Shown one piece after another: positions 1 to 10,486 of a stretch of DNA of 64,000 bases (position 1 is the first letter of the stretch; every line of letters starts with the position of its first letter). A model generated the notes under the pieces. That model ran no database searches. It saw only the letters and a list, made by a program, of their open reading frames with translations, and had not been told where the DNA came from. Both the position numbers and the translations under genes were made by a program. The DNA comes from Bremia lactucae (lineage: Eukaryota; Oomycota; Peronosporomycetes; Peronosporales; Peronosporaceae). Where the stretch lies: positions 4,450,463-4,514,462 of the forward strand of contig NC_090610.1 of the NCBI RefSeq assembly GCF_004359215.1, in the 5' to 3' direction.

Positions 1-640
1 AAGCGACATCTTCAGCGCTATTGGTCTGACATACGGCTTCTATCAAATTCTAACGAATTACTCTGACGTTCCTTTCACTGCGGTCATCACCGCAAGCAGG
101 ATGATTTGGGAGTGGCTAGTCATGCCACAAGCCTTAGGAAGGCCCAAGCTACATTCAATCGGATGTATTTACACAAGTACTTCGCCCGCTTCGCGATTTC
201 GCACCCAGCTATTTTAACGACATATTTTTTACAGCCGCGCTAAGCATTAGCTTAGCGCTACGAAGGTGCACCTTTGGATTCAAAGCTGTTGTTTCAAGTC
301 ATACGCGAGGAAAAATGTATGTGAACTTGAAGAAATTTGTCGTCTGTGCTTCGAGATTTTAGTACTTGGTTGCTACGTCATCAAGAAAGGTGTCCGCGCT
401 CATCCTGATAACCTCTCATCAATATGCTTCTGGCCGAAACCCAGGAACCCGACAAAATTACGAAAATGGCTCGGCCTAACGCACTGCCAAAGTATACAAA
501 AAATTGAGCGATTCAGACATCGTCGACATTGCTCAAGAAGGACGCCGTCTGGTTGGAACGCAAAACATCAAGCGACCTCCGACTCCATGATGAAGAGCTT
601 GTCTGAAGCAACGGTATTGATGCGGCCTGACGAGGATTGA
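1..640 (+). pseudogene. Ty3/Gypsy reverse transcriptase relic
   Basis: Decayed piece of a retrotransposon polymerase. Translation of 1-195 gives a palm-like stretch (YGFYQIL, then PFTAV, then WEWLVMPQAL), where intact elements have GFYQI, PFTA and WLVMPQGL. The expected YxDD active-site segment does not follow: it is deleted. The frame from 266 to 640 resumes in the RT thumb/connection (VLGCYV.KKGVRAHPD, then RKWLGL, then SLSEA.VLM.PDE). Frameshifts separate the pieces. The fragment enters from outside the window, so its true 5' end is unseen. It lies in the same direction as the RNase H relic that follows. Family assignment is firm; it is clearly not functional. Confidence 0.8.
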
Positions 641-727
641 AAGCGCGTCGTGAGCTTCCAGTCACGACATATGAAACCTGCAGAGAGGAATTATCCCGTC
701 CATGATTAGGAGCTTTCGGCTATGCGT

Positions 728-860
728 TGCGCGTTCATCAAATTTAGGGTATATTTACTCGGCCAGAAGACGTTTTCGATCTATACAGAGCGATACGCGT
801 TCATCTACTTCAAGGTATTTTTACTAGGCGAGAAGACGTTTTCGATCTATACATATCATG
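728..860 (+). repeat. Tandem duplication of about 66 bp in the RNase H relic
   Basis: Two diverged copies of a unit running from gcgttcat to cgatctatac lie head to tail (about 728-795 and 796-858). Both encode the LLG(Q/E)KTFSIYT segment of RNase H, so a normally single motif occurs twice. Confidence 0.8.
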
Positions 861-1120
861 CCTCATTGCGCACCGTCGTCAAGAGTACAGTATGGCTCGT
901 TGGTTGTCGTTCTTTGCTGAATACAACTTCGTGGTGCACAACAAGCCAGGCAAGAAAAACGTTCTTGCTGACGCGTTGTCTCGTCGCCCAAATTATGATT
1001 CTCGACGTGCTATGGGTCATCAGCTAGATAATGCTGATGACGACGATGAAATTTGTGGATGCTGTATTGATATGGGATTTATTGCGATGGTTTCGCGTCC
1101 TGTACTACCGATCCAGACTC

Positions 1121-1285
1121 CGATCGCTGAGTCTTTTGCGAACGGCTCATTTTACGCGGGAATCATCAATCATCTCCGGTCGCTGAGTCTTTTGCAACGG
1201 CTCATTTTACGCGGGAATCATCAATCATCTCCGATCGCTGAGTCTTACGTGAACGACTCATTTTACGCGGGAATCATCAAATGGT
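1121..1285 (+). repeat. Three tandem copies of a unit of about 56 bp
   Basis: Three copies of a unit from tcgctgagtctt to cgggaatcatcaatc begin near 1121, 1178 and 1232. The second unit lacks one base relative to the first, shifting the frame. They sit just downstream of the RNase H motif, in the linker to integrase. Confidence 0.85.
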
Positions 1286-1472
1286 TTTCGACATCCTAGT
1301 GAAATTTACTCGCGAAGATGGCGAAGCCAACACGCAAAACATCAAACTCTTTCGCGCTTGATAATCCAGTGCTGACGTCCACGATGGACGTCTTCGATTC
1401 TTCGCGTGTTGTCATCCCTGTTAATGACGACCTATAAGTTCATTTGGTTCATGAGCCCAGCCCAACAGGTGA

Positions 1473-2640
1473 CTATCTGGGTCGCAAAAAGACGGTTGCG
1501 CCATATCTCTCGTATTTTTCTGGCCGCGAATGAATAAGTACATTTAAACTGGGCACGCTCTTGTGAGATTTGCCTGCTTGTGAAGTCTGCCCCATCACCG
1601 CGGTTGTCTCCGCCGAAACATGAGCGAAGACCGGGGCAAGATGCACCATTTTGCTAAATCGTTCCACAAGGACCAAGACGCTCGTACGTTGTGTTCATCG
1701 GGCGAAATACAAAAGATGAAAATCATGCTGGCTGAACTCAAAGTTCCGTAGCAATTGGAAGCGGTTGCAATGGCACTTGTAAGGATGATCTTCATCGATT
1801 TAATCTTCAGACATCATGGATTACCTGAGTCCATCGTTTCGGACCGCGCCCCGCGTTTCACGACCCTCTCTATGCTTAATTATTTCATCGCTTAAACATC
1901 CGATTGCTAATGTCCACGGCGGCACATCAGGAGACGGATGGGCGAATGCAGCTCAAGATCAGAGTGCTTGAAGATGTCTTGCGCAGTTATGCGATATCGT
2001 ACTCGTCATAGAGATCGTTTCTTCTACTTGCAGAATTTACCATAAACAACGCCGTCCATGCGTCAAAATATTTGAAGCCGTGCATGCGACAAACAAATTG
2101 AGGTCATTATTCGTCAACAAAGCGAGGCATCCTTGCATTTTGGTGCTTCTTGCTCTATCAACTTCGAAACACCCGGTCTCCATGCTTGATGCGGGAGTAT
2201 CTACCGATGGCAATGCGCCGACACGTTTGATGATTGATTATGTTCAAGACAAGGTTGCTACCCATACACCATGTGACGTTAATTTAGTGGCCAACGACAT
2301 ATCCGGTCCTGACGCGATGCATCCCATCGCATCTGCCGTCGCTAATTTTGCGCCCCAAGAGCATACTTCGCCTATTAGCTCGGCTGTAGTGACCGACTTC
2401 CTGCTGATACAACTAGAATCACATGACTCGTGCGCGATGTACTGCAACAGGCAGTCAACCGACAAAAGAAGAAAGAAGTCGGAAGAACCTGTTGAAATAT
2501 CAGGAAGGCGACAGAGTACTGTTATCGACGAGCGGTTTATCGAATATAGCAGTGACAAATTCGGGCGCTAATAACTTAGCGCCATGATACATTGGCTCGT
2601 TCAAAGTTATTAAAGCTCACGGTAAATTGCTAACACCCTA
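1473..2640. pseudogene. Scrambled integrase relic
   Basis: Pieces of a Ty3/Gypsy integrase in conflicting orientations. The minus strand near 1625-1676 encodes VERFSKMVHLAPV, the strand after the first catalytic Asp. The plus strand from about 1801 encodes RHHGLPESIVSDRAPRFT, which carries the second catalytic Asp. The plus frame 2080-2571 resembles the decayed C-terminal half (ATNKLRSLFVNKARHP; normal elements have ASTG.TPF.VN..RHPR). The direction change inside one domain means a local inversion. Assignment of the last part is tentative. Confidence 0.6.
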
Positions 2641-4409
2641 GACATCCTGAGAACGGCGATTGTGGTGACCGACGATGCTTTCTACGATCCAGCGTCGTGC
2701 ACCCGATGCATCGACTGGAGGAGTAGACTAACGGTGGAAGTTCTGCAACGATGAGCGCCGATATGAACAATTGAGCACCTGATCATTCGATCAACGAGCT
2801 GCGCCTTCTCTGAGCCAAAACCGAAGAGATGAAGAACGGACTACTGGATGCTCGGGAAATGGTCGAGAGTGCTTGTGATCCCACGGCTGCTGCGACCGCG
2901 GGGCCGCTTGAAGGATGGACCGGAGCGAACGGGTCTATTGAGCGTCTTCGTCAACTTGAGCCTGTTGCGTTCGGAGGACCTCGGCAGAACGAGTTTGCGC
3001 GGGCTGGACTGAGACCCAGGCGTCGACAGCGTCGTCTTCAAGGGATTTCGGACTTTGAGCCGGCGCAGAAGAGCGGAGAAGGTTCTATATGAGGTCCACC
3101 GGTAGATAAGCCTTGAGGCGCCCAACATAGAATTTTGCGTGCAAACGCATATATGTAGCTCGGGAATATGCAGGTAGTTCGGCCATCGGTCGCGACTGCG
3201 TGAGCGATCGCGACAATCATATGGCAGCCGGTGGGGACTGCTTCAACAACTACGGCTACTATAATTATGCTCTCGCGTCCGACGCATCACAGACTCTTGC
3301 AGCTCCGAGAGGCTTCTCTCGAAGCGAACGATGCACGTTTGAAGAAACTGAGACATTCCTCGTGCGCGCAATGAGTCGTCCCACTTCTGTCGAATTGTAC
3401 GCATTCCGCGCAATTGGCGCGTTGGACAACCTTCGCGGACGTGAGCGTAGCACATTCGCCACTGCTCACGGGTCATGGAACAGATGCGACGGTGTAAATC
3501 GCTAATAGCGTGCTCCCAACGTCTGCCTCGCGTTGTTCTAGCCCGGACGCGAAGGACATTTTTTCACGTCGACTGGCATTCCAGCGTATAAATATTACCG
3601 AGAATTTTTGCAGCGCGTCATCGGTGCACGAGTTGTCAGTCGCTTTCCCTCTCATTGCGCGGAATCGCGCGAAGAAAGCCTTCATGAATTTTGGTGAAAT
3701 AGGCTGATCAGCACCACCAAGACTATACAAGGCCGAGGCTTTAAGTCTTCATCCATGACTCGCGGGGCCTGCTCTCCTCGGGCTGTCGCCTGACGACCCA
3801 AGCCGCTGCGTACACGGTCAAGGTTCATGCTGCTCAGTGTTGCTAACTGAGCAGGGTCGGCGATATCCCATTGGAATTCTCGTTAAGGATTTTTTGAAAT
3901 TGAAGCTGTGGTAAGCGCAACTTAATAGGGGGTGATGTAATGGGAACTATTACATAAGTAGCTTTAGTTTTAATACATTTTATCATAAGTTAGGGGCTAT
4001 AATATTAGGGTGCCAGAATCAATAAAATTAGCCAATGATGAGTCGACCTATATATGAGTGGTACCCAAGAGCAAGCGAACAATTTCGTACTTTGAACGAA
4101 TATAAAAAAAAACTAAAATCATTACAAAGTTAATTTTCCCTTATAAAAAAGTGCTTTCACAAAGCTTTATTGTGTAAGACGGTACCGGGCTCCCACTCCG
4201 TTACAACACGTGCTTGCAAGGTTTGTCAAAGCGTGAAGCTGAGTCCTTCGTTTTGTTCTCCATTACAACCTCTATCTATCCCGGCAGTGTTGGCAGTCCG
4301 TATCAATAAACGACGTCTTTGGGAACCTAAAGATGCTGATAGTGATGGCAACGTTACTAGTAGAGTTAGCAAAAGCCCCGTTGCTACTGCTGAGTTGTCT
4401 TTATGCTGA
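2641..4409. other. Unassigned stretch, probably eroded repeats
   Basis: Short overlapping frames occur on both strands (for example 2829-3092 and 3200-3505 plus), but none shows a recognisable domain or a clear start context. The 2829-3092 frame has an Arg-rich tail (RPRRRQRRLQ). From 3890 on the DNA becomes AT-rich with no long frame. I see no gene I would defend. Confidence 0.4.
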
Positions 4410-4660
4410 TTAGAATGTCATCAGTATCCTTCGCATTGACTGTTCAGTCCATGTGTGATGAGCAAGAGTCAGGTCATCCTTTGATCGACCGATACCCTCC
4501 ACCTTTGAACTGGAGTTACACTCTAACAAAGTGGTATGCGTGAATGACGTAATCCATTTACAAAGAACTGTATGTTTAGTTGAAGTATGCACCGAAAATT
4601 TGATTCGCAATATCTCGCATTGGCAAGAACTCATTCCAACTTCTAAACGAGTGGACGCAT
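4410..4660 (-). pseudogene. Integrase relic fragment
   Basis: The minus strand encodes a decayed stretch comparable to the integrase segment after the catalytic core (KFSVHTSTKHTVLCKW, then LTLAHHT), where intact copies have NNSVHASTG.TPFY.NG..HP. A similar decayed version occurs on the plus strand at 35.7-36.0 kb (SLTSYTIFCEW-like, then LALAHH), supporting a common origin. No working gene. Confidence 0.55.
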
Positions 4661-5779
4661 CGTCAGGACACGATTCGCATGTTCTGTCTGACCATCTGTT
4701 TTAGGCTGATCAGAAGGTCATAACTTTAATTGTGTTCCAAGCGAACGGAGCACGGAGTCTTATAACTCCACTAAGACCGGGGATCTCGATGCGATACCAG
4801 TTTTTCACGGGGTAACCCATGGAGTTGAATATCGTGTCGATACAGACACGATCACACTCGAAGGTTGTGATCGGTTCTCAGACTGCAACATTGTGAGCGT
4901 CCACAATGGTAAACCAGTGAGCAGATAAAGCTTTCACTCAAGATGAGAATGCAGCCTTCGCAGTGCGCGCCGGGCGCACTGATAATAAAAACAATACCGA
5001 GTCAGCAGGAGAATTCCCGCAGGCAAGGTAAGTTGTGGTCCACCTCGTGCAGATTTCCATCGCTGATGCGGTGGACTGACAAAAACGGAATGCTGACCAA
5101 AAATATGAGAGCAAACGATCTAGTCCTGGTGTCTACGGTAAATCTACTCAATGTTGCAGTAATGAATGTGGGCAGTAATACATTATTGCCTGATTGTTTT
5201 ATTGAATTGCTAAAACAATGCATACGCAATGCATACACGATCAAGCTCTCTCTTACGATGTAGACATCCTACTTTTTACGTCGGACGTCTCCGCGCTACC
5301 AGTACGAGGCTTCTTTTAGGTGCGGATCACAGCGGTACGATTTTAAAGCATTCGCTAGAGACTTATGGTCCCAGGTCGGATGTTTCACTTCATCCTTGAA
5401 GGATGAAATGTCCGGATAAGCTGCCGCTAGCTCATTGCGAAGGGATTCAAGCGCTCGCTCAGTTGCCAATTGCTCAATTGCAAACTTCGCTCGGTCTCCC
5501 GAACGCTTGATGCAAAGACCGTTCACCGTCGTATAAGTCATGACAACGGTCACGCTTATGATTCACGTCATTTCGCAATCGCCGGAGGGTGCGACTGTGA
5601 TCATGTTAAGAAACAGTCGGGCCCGACAAGTAAGTCGGAGCCGGTCCACCATCCTGCTCTTCATCGGTTAATGGACTCGAGTGTTCAGAAGTGCTTTCTA
5701 GGGGAGCGCTTCCTGAAACACCGCGAGTTTAAAGGAGTCATTTCGTTTGATGGCGAGGGCATCCGCACTCGAATACTAG
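4661..5779. other. Unassigned spacer between retroelement relics
   Basis: No domain recognised on either strand. The frames at 4943-5263 plus and 5296-5553 minus are short and have no supporting context. Likely eroded retrotransposon or captured DNA. Confidence 0.35.
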
Positions 5780-6630
5780 TTAGGAGCCTCGCTTCCGACT
5801 GTGGAGAAATGTTCCGGGTCTCGTCCAACCGGATGACAAGACCCACCTTTGATCTACATGGACCATCGAAAAAAGCACTTCGCGCCTTCGTAAACTTGGT
5901 ATACCGGCTAGGAGATACGTCCTTGAATAGGGATCCTTTGGGGAGTACGTCTCCCTACGGGCATGAACTGCGTCCTTAACGCAGCAGGGACATGAGTCTC
6001 CCCATGATAAGCAAGGTTTACCTGCCTCTCTAGAAATTTGGTGCAATTTGGAGCGTGTACCGATCATAAATCTCTCTTGAAACGGGAAACGTACCAAAAC
6101 CAGTTTGTCTAGCTACGCTTTGTACAATCTATACAGAAGTATCCCAAGATTAAAACAAAATATTCACAACCTTGGTACGCTATGTCAGTGTACCATCGTG
6201 GTCGAATTAAGGCATCAATAAAAAAATGTTTTCGTCCATTCCAGGTGGATGACTCGAAGGAAGGAATTGTGTATTGTTCGTTGATCATTCCAAACCAACG
6301 AACATAGGTGCTTTTAGCGGGCAAGCCAAGTTTCTTTTGGGGAGCGACAGCCAAAATATTGCAATATCTCCCCCTTTAGCTAATGTTAGCATTTGAGCTA
6401 ACATTTCTTTTAAAGTGATCTTTACTATTACTTCGTTCCTGGTGATGCACGTTAACATCACTAGCATCGTCACCATTACGAGTCATTACAGGATGACTCT
6501 GCAACGGAGGTTCAAACGAATTAAACAAATTAGCGGACAACTCTTTAATTGTTAAGCCAGAATCCACTGGTTTCGCTGCATCACCCCCAGGCGAACTGAG
6601 GACTTTTGCAGATGATTTTGAGTCGGACAT
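5780..6630 (-). pseudogene. Antisense ORF relic of a family C element
   Basis: Broken minus-strand reading frames beginning at an ATG at 6630 (MSDSKSSAKV) and continuing in shifted frames to about 5780. Recognisable blocks are a segment near 6340-6180 (RWFGMINEQYTIPSFESS, then FFIDALIRPRWYT) and a Cys block near 6000 (GKPCLSWGDSCPCC). The same blocks occur at 36.2-36.9 kb (PLFESS, FFINAVLRCRWC) and at 46.0-46.5 kb (FYLDAFLKHRW, GLPCLTWGDSCPCC), always between pol and the 3' LTR and opposite to pol. Here the family C LTR at 6913 lies just upstream of the ATG, as expected for that layout. Function unknown; this copy is dead. Confidence 0.65.
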
Positions 6631-6912
6631 TTAACCCGGCTTATAAGTATACACCCCATCGGAGCTGGAGGCGTGTCCGTTCCCGCAGTAGACGCTCAGG
6701 TATCTTCTGTTGTTTTTGCTTTATCTGCAGCCACAAATGGTCGTGTAGCTGTCAAATAACCATTTTAGAGGCGACGCGCACGGGTTTGTTAACCTGCGCA
6801 AATCGGCTGGAATCAAATAAACCAACATATACTTCCTTACAGAGAAACCATAATAGTACTCTCTGTCACTCTACATCATCCACAATAGTGACCGTTGGTC
6901 AAAAGGTAAAGA

Positions 6913-7375
6913 TGTTACGGGATGTGCCGTTACATATATATTATTATCGTTAAAAGGAATAAGAAAGAAGAGCAGAACTATTATCTTTCGATCATTTACC
7001 TTTTATTTCAAGTATTAACATACTCGGTGTTATTCTTCGCAACTATTCTGTTCATTGTTTAAATTAAGTCTTTAAATCAACCTTCCCAGTCGCTGCTAGA
7101 CAAGCGAATGGGCGGTAGACAATGATTTGTAATACATACTAAGATTAATATATTAAATCAGTTCACGAAAATAGCAATACCTAGGAACCTAATTTTATTA
7201 ATTGAATTTTTTCTCCCTATACTAAGTACTGACTGACCTTCAGTTGCTAACAGCTCTAAGCAGCTTAATACACTTACGTTGCGCACGTGATGTACTCGTA
7301 GGCACCTCACATTCATTGTTATTAGTGCAGGTCGGCTGGTACTGAAGCAGTACTAGCGAAAGGTGCCCAAGTACA
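6913..7375 (+). repeat. Family C LTR
   Basis: Starts TGTTACGGGATGTGCCGTTACAT, a mutated form of the palindromic start seen at 38634-38655, and ends gaaaggtgcccaagtaca, matching the opposite end of the 38177 copy (ggtgccctgttaca in this orientation). Plus sense, so it is the 3' LTR of the relic to its left. No target duplication was found. Confidence 0.65.
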
Positions 7376-8818
7376 CAGACTGTCAAAGTCCAAGTCTTGA
7401 TACCTAAGTTCCATGAAACTATAGGTGCGATTAGACGAGACCCAGCCGATAAGCGAACGTGATCAGATTACCTTTATGCGCTCTAAGCACCTCAGCATAT
7501 CACGATTCCCTTTATGGAAACGATGTCGAGCATAAATTACAAGACGCCTTGAGTCAATTAGAATTGATGGTTCTCAAAGCCCTTAACAGTCGCCTTAGCG
7601 ACTTACAAGCCGATCTTTTTTACTCACGCCCCGTGCCAGTAAGCAAAGGGCTCTTTGGGGCTAGACCTGTTTATCCTCACCTCCTAGATGCCCAACATAG
7701 CCTAATTCTCCCCAGTAGGGCGTCCCACCCCAACTGAGTATCGGCGTTTTCACGCAGCAGACTATGGTATGAGGTGGGCTTAGTGCTCTTTCGAGCTTTG
7801 CGTGGGTTGCGACGGACAAGCCGGGCAAAGGGTGCTTACGTATCAATAGCATCTACGGATTTGTATGCTTTCCGACAGCTTGAAACTCCTCTTCTTCCTC
7901 GGCAAAGCCGGGGTCCAAGATTTTCGGTCTATTAGAAGAACTCGATGTGCTCGGAAAATACGATAATGCCCCTCTGTACAAACGCGAGAGGATTTAAAAT
8001 TCAGCTCAGCGTTTAACGCAATGTCACCGCCGCTTCAAAAGTAGCGGGGTGGGATCATAAACGTTTCGTTCGGGTTACGCCCCCAATGGGTCTTGCTGCA
8101 TAGCAGCAATTAGTGTTTGCGACTCTAAGGCATAGCCCAGTAGGGTCCTTTTACCCTGATAGGCAGATAGGCTCGCGATCTTACGCGAAAAGACCGATTA
8201 GGCGGTGGAAGCAGGGGAAACATTTGCTGTTTCAGCGTATTTCCACGAGGGAAATGCGACGTTTATGGACGTTTTACATGTAATAGGTCATTCTCTGGTT
8301 GTCCTTCAATGTCTTAACATTCACAACAAGAAAGCGAGCCTTAAGCTCCGGAACAGGTACGTTAACATACCAAGTTGGCATTGATGCCGCTAAGTAGTCC
8401 TGGACCTGTCTGAAAGAGTAAATTCATTGTGCAAAAAAGGCTTCTAGCCTTGCATCATGCACCTTTTAGCCCTGAGGCAGAATATGATCCATTTGCCCAG
8501 GCCAAACGAACCCTTAAGCTTTTCAAACGCTAAACGTTTCGCCTCAAAGAGGTTAAGGAGAAAACTTATCCTCACAGTGGGCAAGTCCTTTAAAGACTCA
8601 GGCATAGATTGACTACCGGTGCTTCCAGGTGTGGCGGAACTACCTCGCTCCTTAAGTTAGAGAAAGACTTTTAGACTAAAGAAAGTCACTTTGTTCTATA
8701 GAACTAGTTAGTGTAATACACTAATGTCCGATAGCATATACCGTAGGAAGGCTTAGTCTTCACTGATCGAAGCGCAAGCCGTAGGAAGGCACGACGCTGT
8801 TTCGATTAAAACAAGAAC
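7376..8818. other. Unassigned spacer
   Basis: No convincing gene. A frame at 7459-7737 has no recognisable domain. Short repeated words occur (cccagtaggg near 7710 and 8139; ccgtaggaaggc near 8742 and 8778), suggesting degenerate repeats. No RNA gene could be recognised by eye. Confidence 0.4.
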
Positions 8819-9254
8819 TGTGACGGGGCACTACTGTCTTGTACTGCTTCAGTACAAGTCACTTCGCACTGCCTCGGTGCGAGTGGTGCCTCACGTCACT
8901 TCACGTACACTAGTACGTGCAGAGGAAGACTCTCTTTAAATCACTTGCTTTAAAGAGGGTTGACTGAAATTGTTCTTACTATAATTCAGTTCTTCTGTTT
9001 CTATCTATTTAAAACTAAATTAATTATAAACTAATACAAAACATGTAATAAAGTTTTATCGGTCTCTCTTTGCGCGCGTCCAGCGCTGACTGGACCGTGG
9101 AGAAAGTAGATATAATGGGCTATATCTACCAATAAATAAGCAATTAAAATATTACCATGTAAAGTAATATTCTCCAAACATTATCTACCTTTTAGATAAT
9201 AAATTAATGAACAACCTTAAGTGTCAATTTCATGTAACGATACACCCCGTTACA
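8819..9254 (-). repeat. Family A LTR (436 bp)
   Basis: Full-length LTR aligned end to end with copies at 45475 and 48605. On the plus strand it runs from TGTGACGGGG to CCCCGTTACA, so the two ends are inverted repeats. Minus sense, judged from the polypurine tract beside the 45475 copy. The 5-bp flanks (agaac / ggtta) do not match and no internal sequence adjoins, so it is a lone or recombined LTR. Confidence 0.8.
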
Positions 9255-9260
9255 GGTTAA

Positions 9261-9772
9261 TGTGTAGAGAGCTAAAGTTGCCCTATGTTTCAAAATCCCC
9301 ATTAAGGACACTTTACGTACTTAAGAGGATGGTCAATTACTAAAGTGAATAATTATACCCACCACTTGAGTGTGGTTCACATTGTGAGCCATCCTTGTGT
9401 ATGTGATGCACATGGGTGCATTCACATTATGAGGGATGATGCCTAGCATCATCCGTGACGACTGCTAGCGTCTTCCACGGAACGAGGAATTTAGAGTAAT
9501 ATGCTCGCCACACATATCAGTGCATATCTACAGAGATGGCATTAATGATTGGTTAAATAGGTTTCATATTAAATACGATTAAATATAAATCAGTCTGAAA
9601 ACTACTTCCTAGTTCACAAGTGCGCACGTAGAGCCGGGTTACCGCTCCGTGACGTTACTTAAACTAAGGCTTCTAGTTCGTTGGGTGAGGTCGCTTTGGT
9701 ATACACCAACTACCTCACTCTACGTGAGAAAAGACGGTTAAACGTTTCCTCATTGTAGTGCGTGGCAGAAAC
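9261..9772 (+). repeat. Family B LTR, degenerate
   Basis: Aligns with the LTRs at 49832 and 58309. Shared blocks are gctaaagttgccct, accacttgagtgtggttcacattgtga, a gatgatgc/gcatcatc hairpin, tcagtctgaaaactacttcc and ggtgaggtcgct. The 3' end is eroded. It lies 6 bp after a family A LTR with no coding sequence between them, so both are remnants. Confidence 0.7.
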
Positions 9773-10486
9773 TGAAATTTATTAATGGTCTTAAATGAAA
9801 AAGCTTAACTCAAATTACCCTAAAAATAGATTCAGCCACGAGATCTTTATATGGTGGCTGCCACGCGTAATATCCATAATAAATCAAATTTTAATGACAT
9901 TAACCTTTTAGGAAAAAAAATCACCCATAATTTAAATTGTACCACGTTAACTGTTTAATAACCGAAGTCTGCCCAATTACTAAGTGACTCGTTGAGTCTA
10001 AAAGTCTTCCTCTGACTCAACGAGCTAGGTAGCTCTGCTTCATCTTGTGCTAAACCAATGTAAATAGACCGCCATGAAATCTCTCTCCGTTGCTTAATGT
10101 ATTACGATTGCTCCATATATTATGGACAATAAGCTGATGCCACACGACGATTACATATTATCGATATGCACATTGAGAGGCCAAATTGCCCATATTTTAT
10201 CTAATAAAATCGGGGATCGTATCTTGCTGATGAAAGCATTATTAAGTGTTGCGGCTCTAAAAGCATAAAGCGCCATGCGGTCGCTCCATGCGCGTCGCTC
10301 AACTCGTTTCGTTCGTTTCGTTCGTTTCTGACGATTTACAGTAGGATCATATCGTGATTTGCCATACTGCTATTGAACTTGCGAATTTGATTTGATTTCT
10401 CCCTCGGGTTAGGGCCATACACAAACGTATTATTTGTATCTTGTATGTCGTCCAATTGTAATTGTATTTGCATTGAGGAAGATCGT
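9773..10486. other. AT-rich spacer and trehalase upstream region
   Basis: No gene seen. A short repeat of cgtttcgttcgtttcgttcgttt lies at about 10303-10328, some 160 bp before the trehalase start, and could be part of its 5' region. No clear TATA box or oomycete initiator was identified. Confidence 0.4.

Larger units (their letters stand above)
641..1310 (+). pseudogene. Ty3/Gypsy RNase H and linker relic
   Basis: Continuation of the upstream pol relic. Residues typical of the Ty3/Gypsy RNase H end are visible: HASLRT, then RWLSFFAEYNFVVHNKPGKK, then ADALSRRP, the usual close of RNase H before the integrase. The region is inflated by two internal duplications (about 66 bp at 728-860 and about 56 bp units at 1121-1285), which break the frame. 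An acidic linker (NADDDDE) follows the ADALSRRP motif. Dead remnant. Confidence 0.8.

Noticed and set aside
2829..3505. Short plus ORFs that might be small genes
   Set aside because: No recognisable domain, competing frames on the other strand, and retroelement debris on both sides.
7459..8700. Possible structural RNA region
   Set aside because: Some short repeated words and GC variation, but no alignment to rRNA or tRNA could be recognised by eye; a covariance search would be needed.
8819..9772. A paired LTR set bounding one element
   Set aside because: The adjacent LTRs belong to different families (A and B), lie 6 bp apart and in opposite sense, so they are separate remnants.
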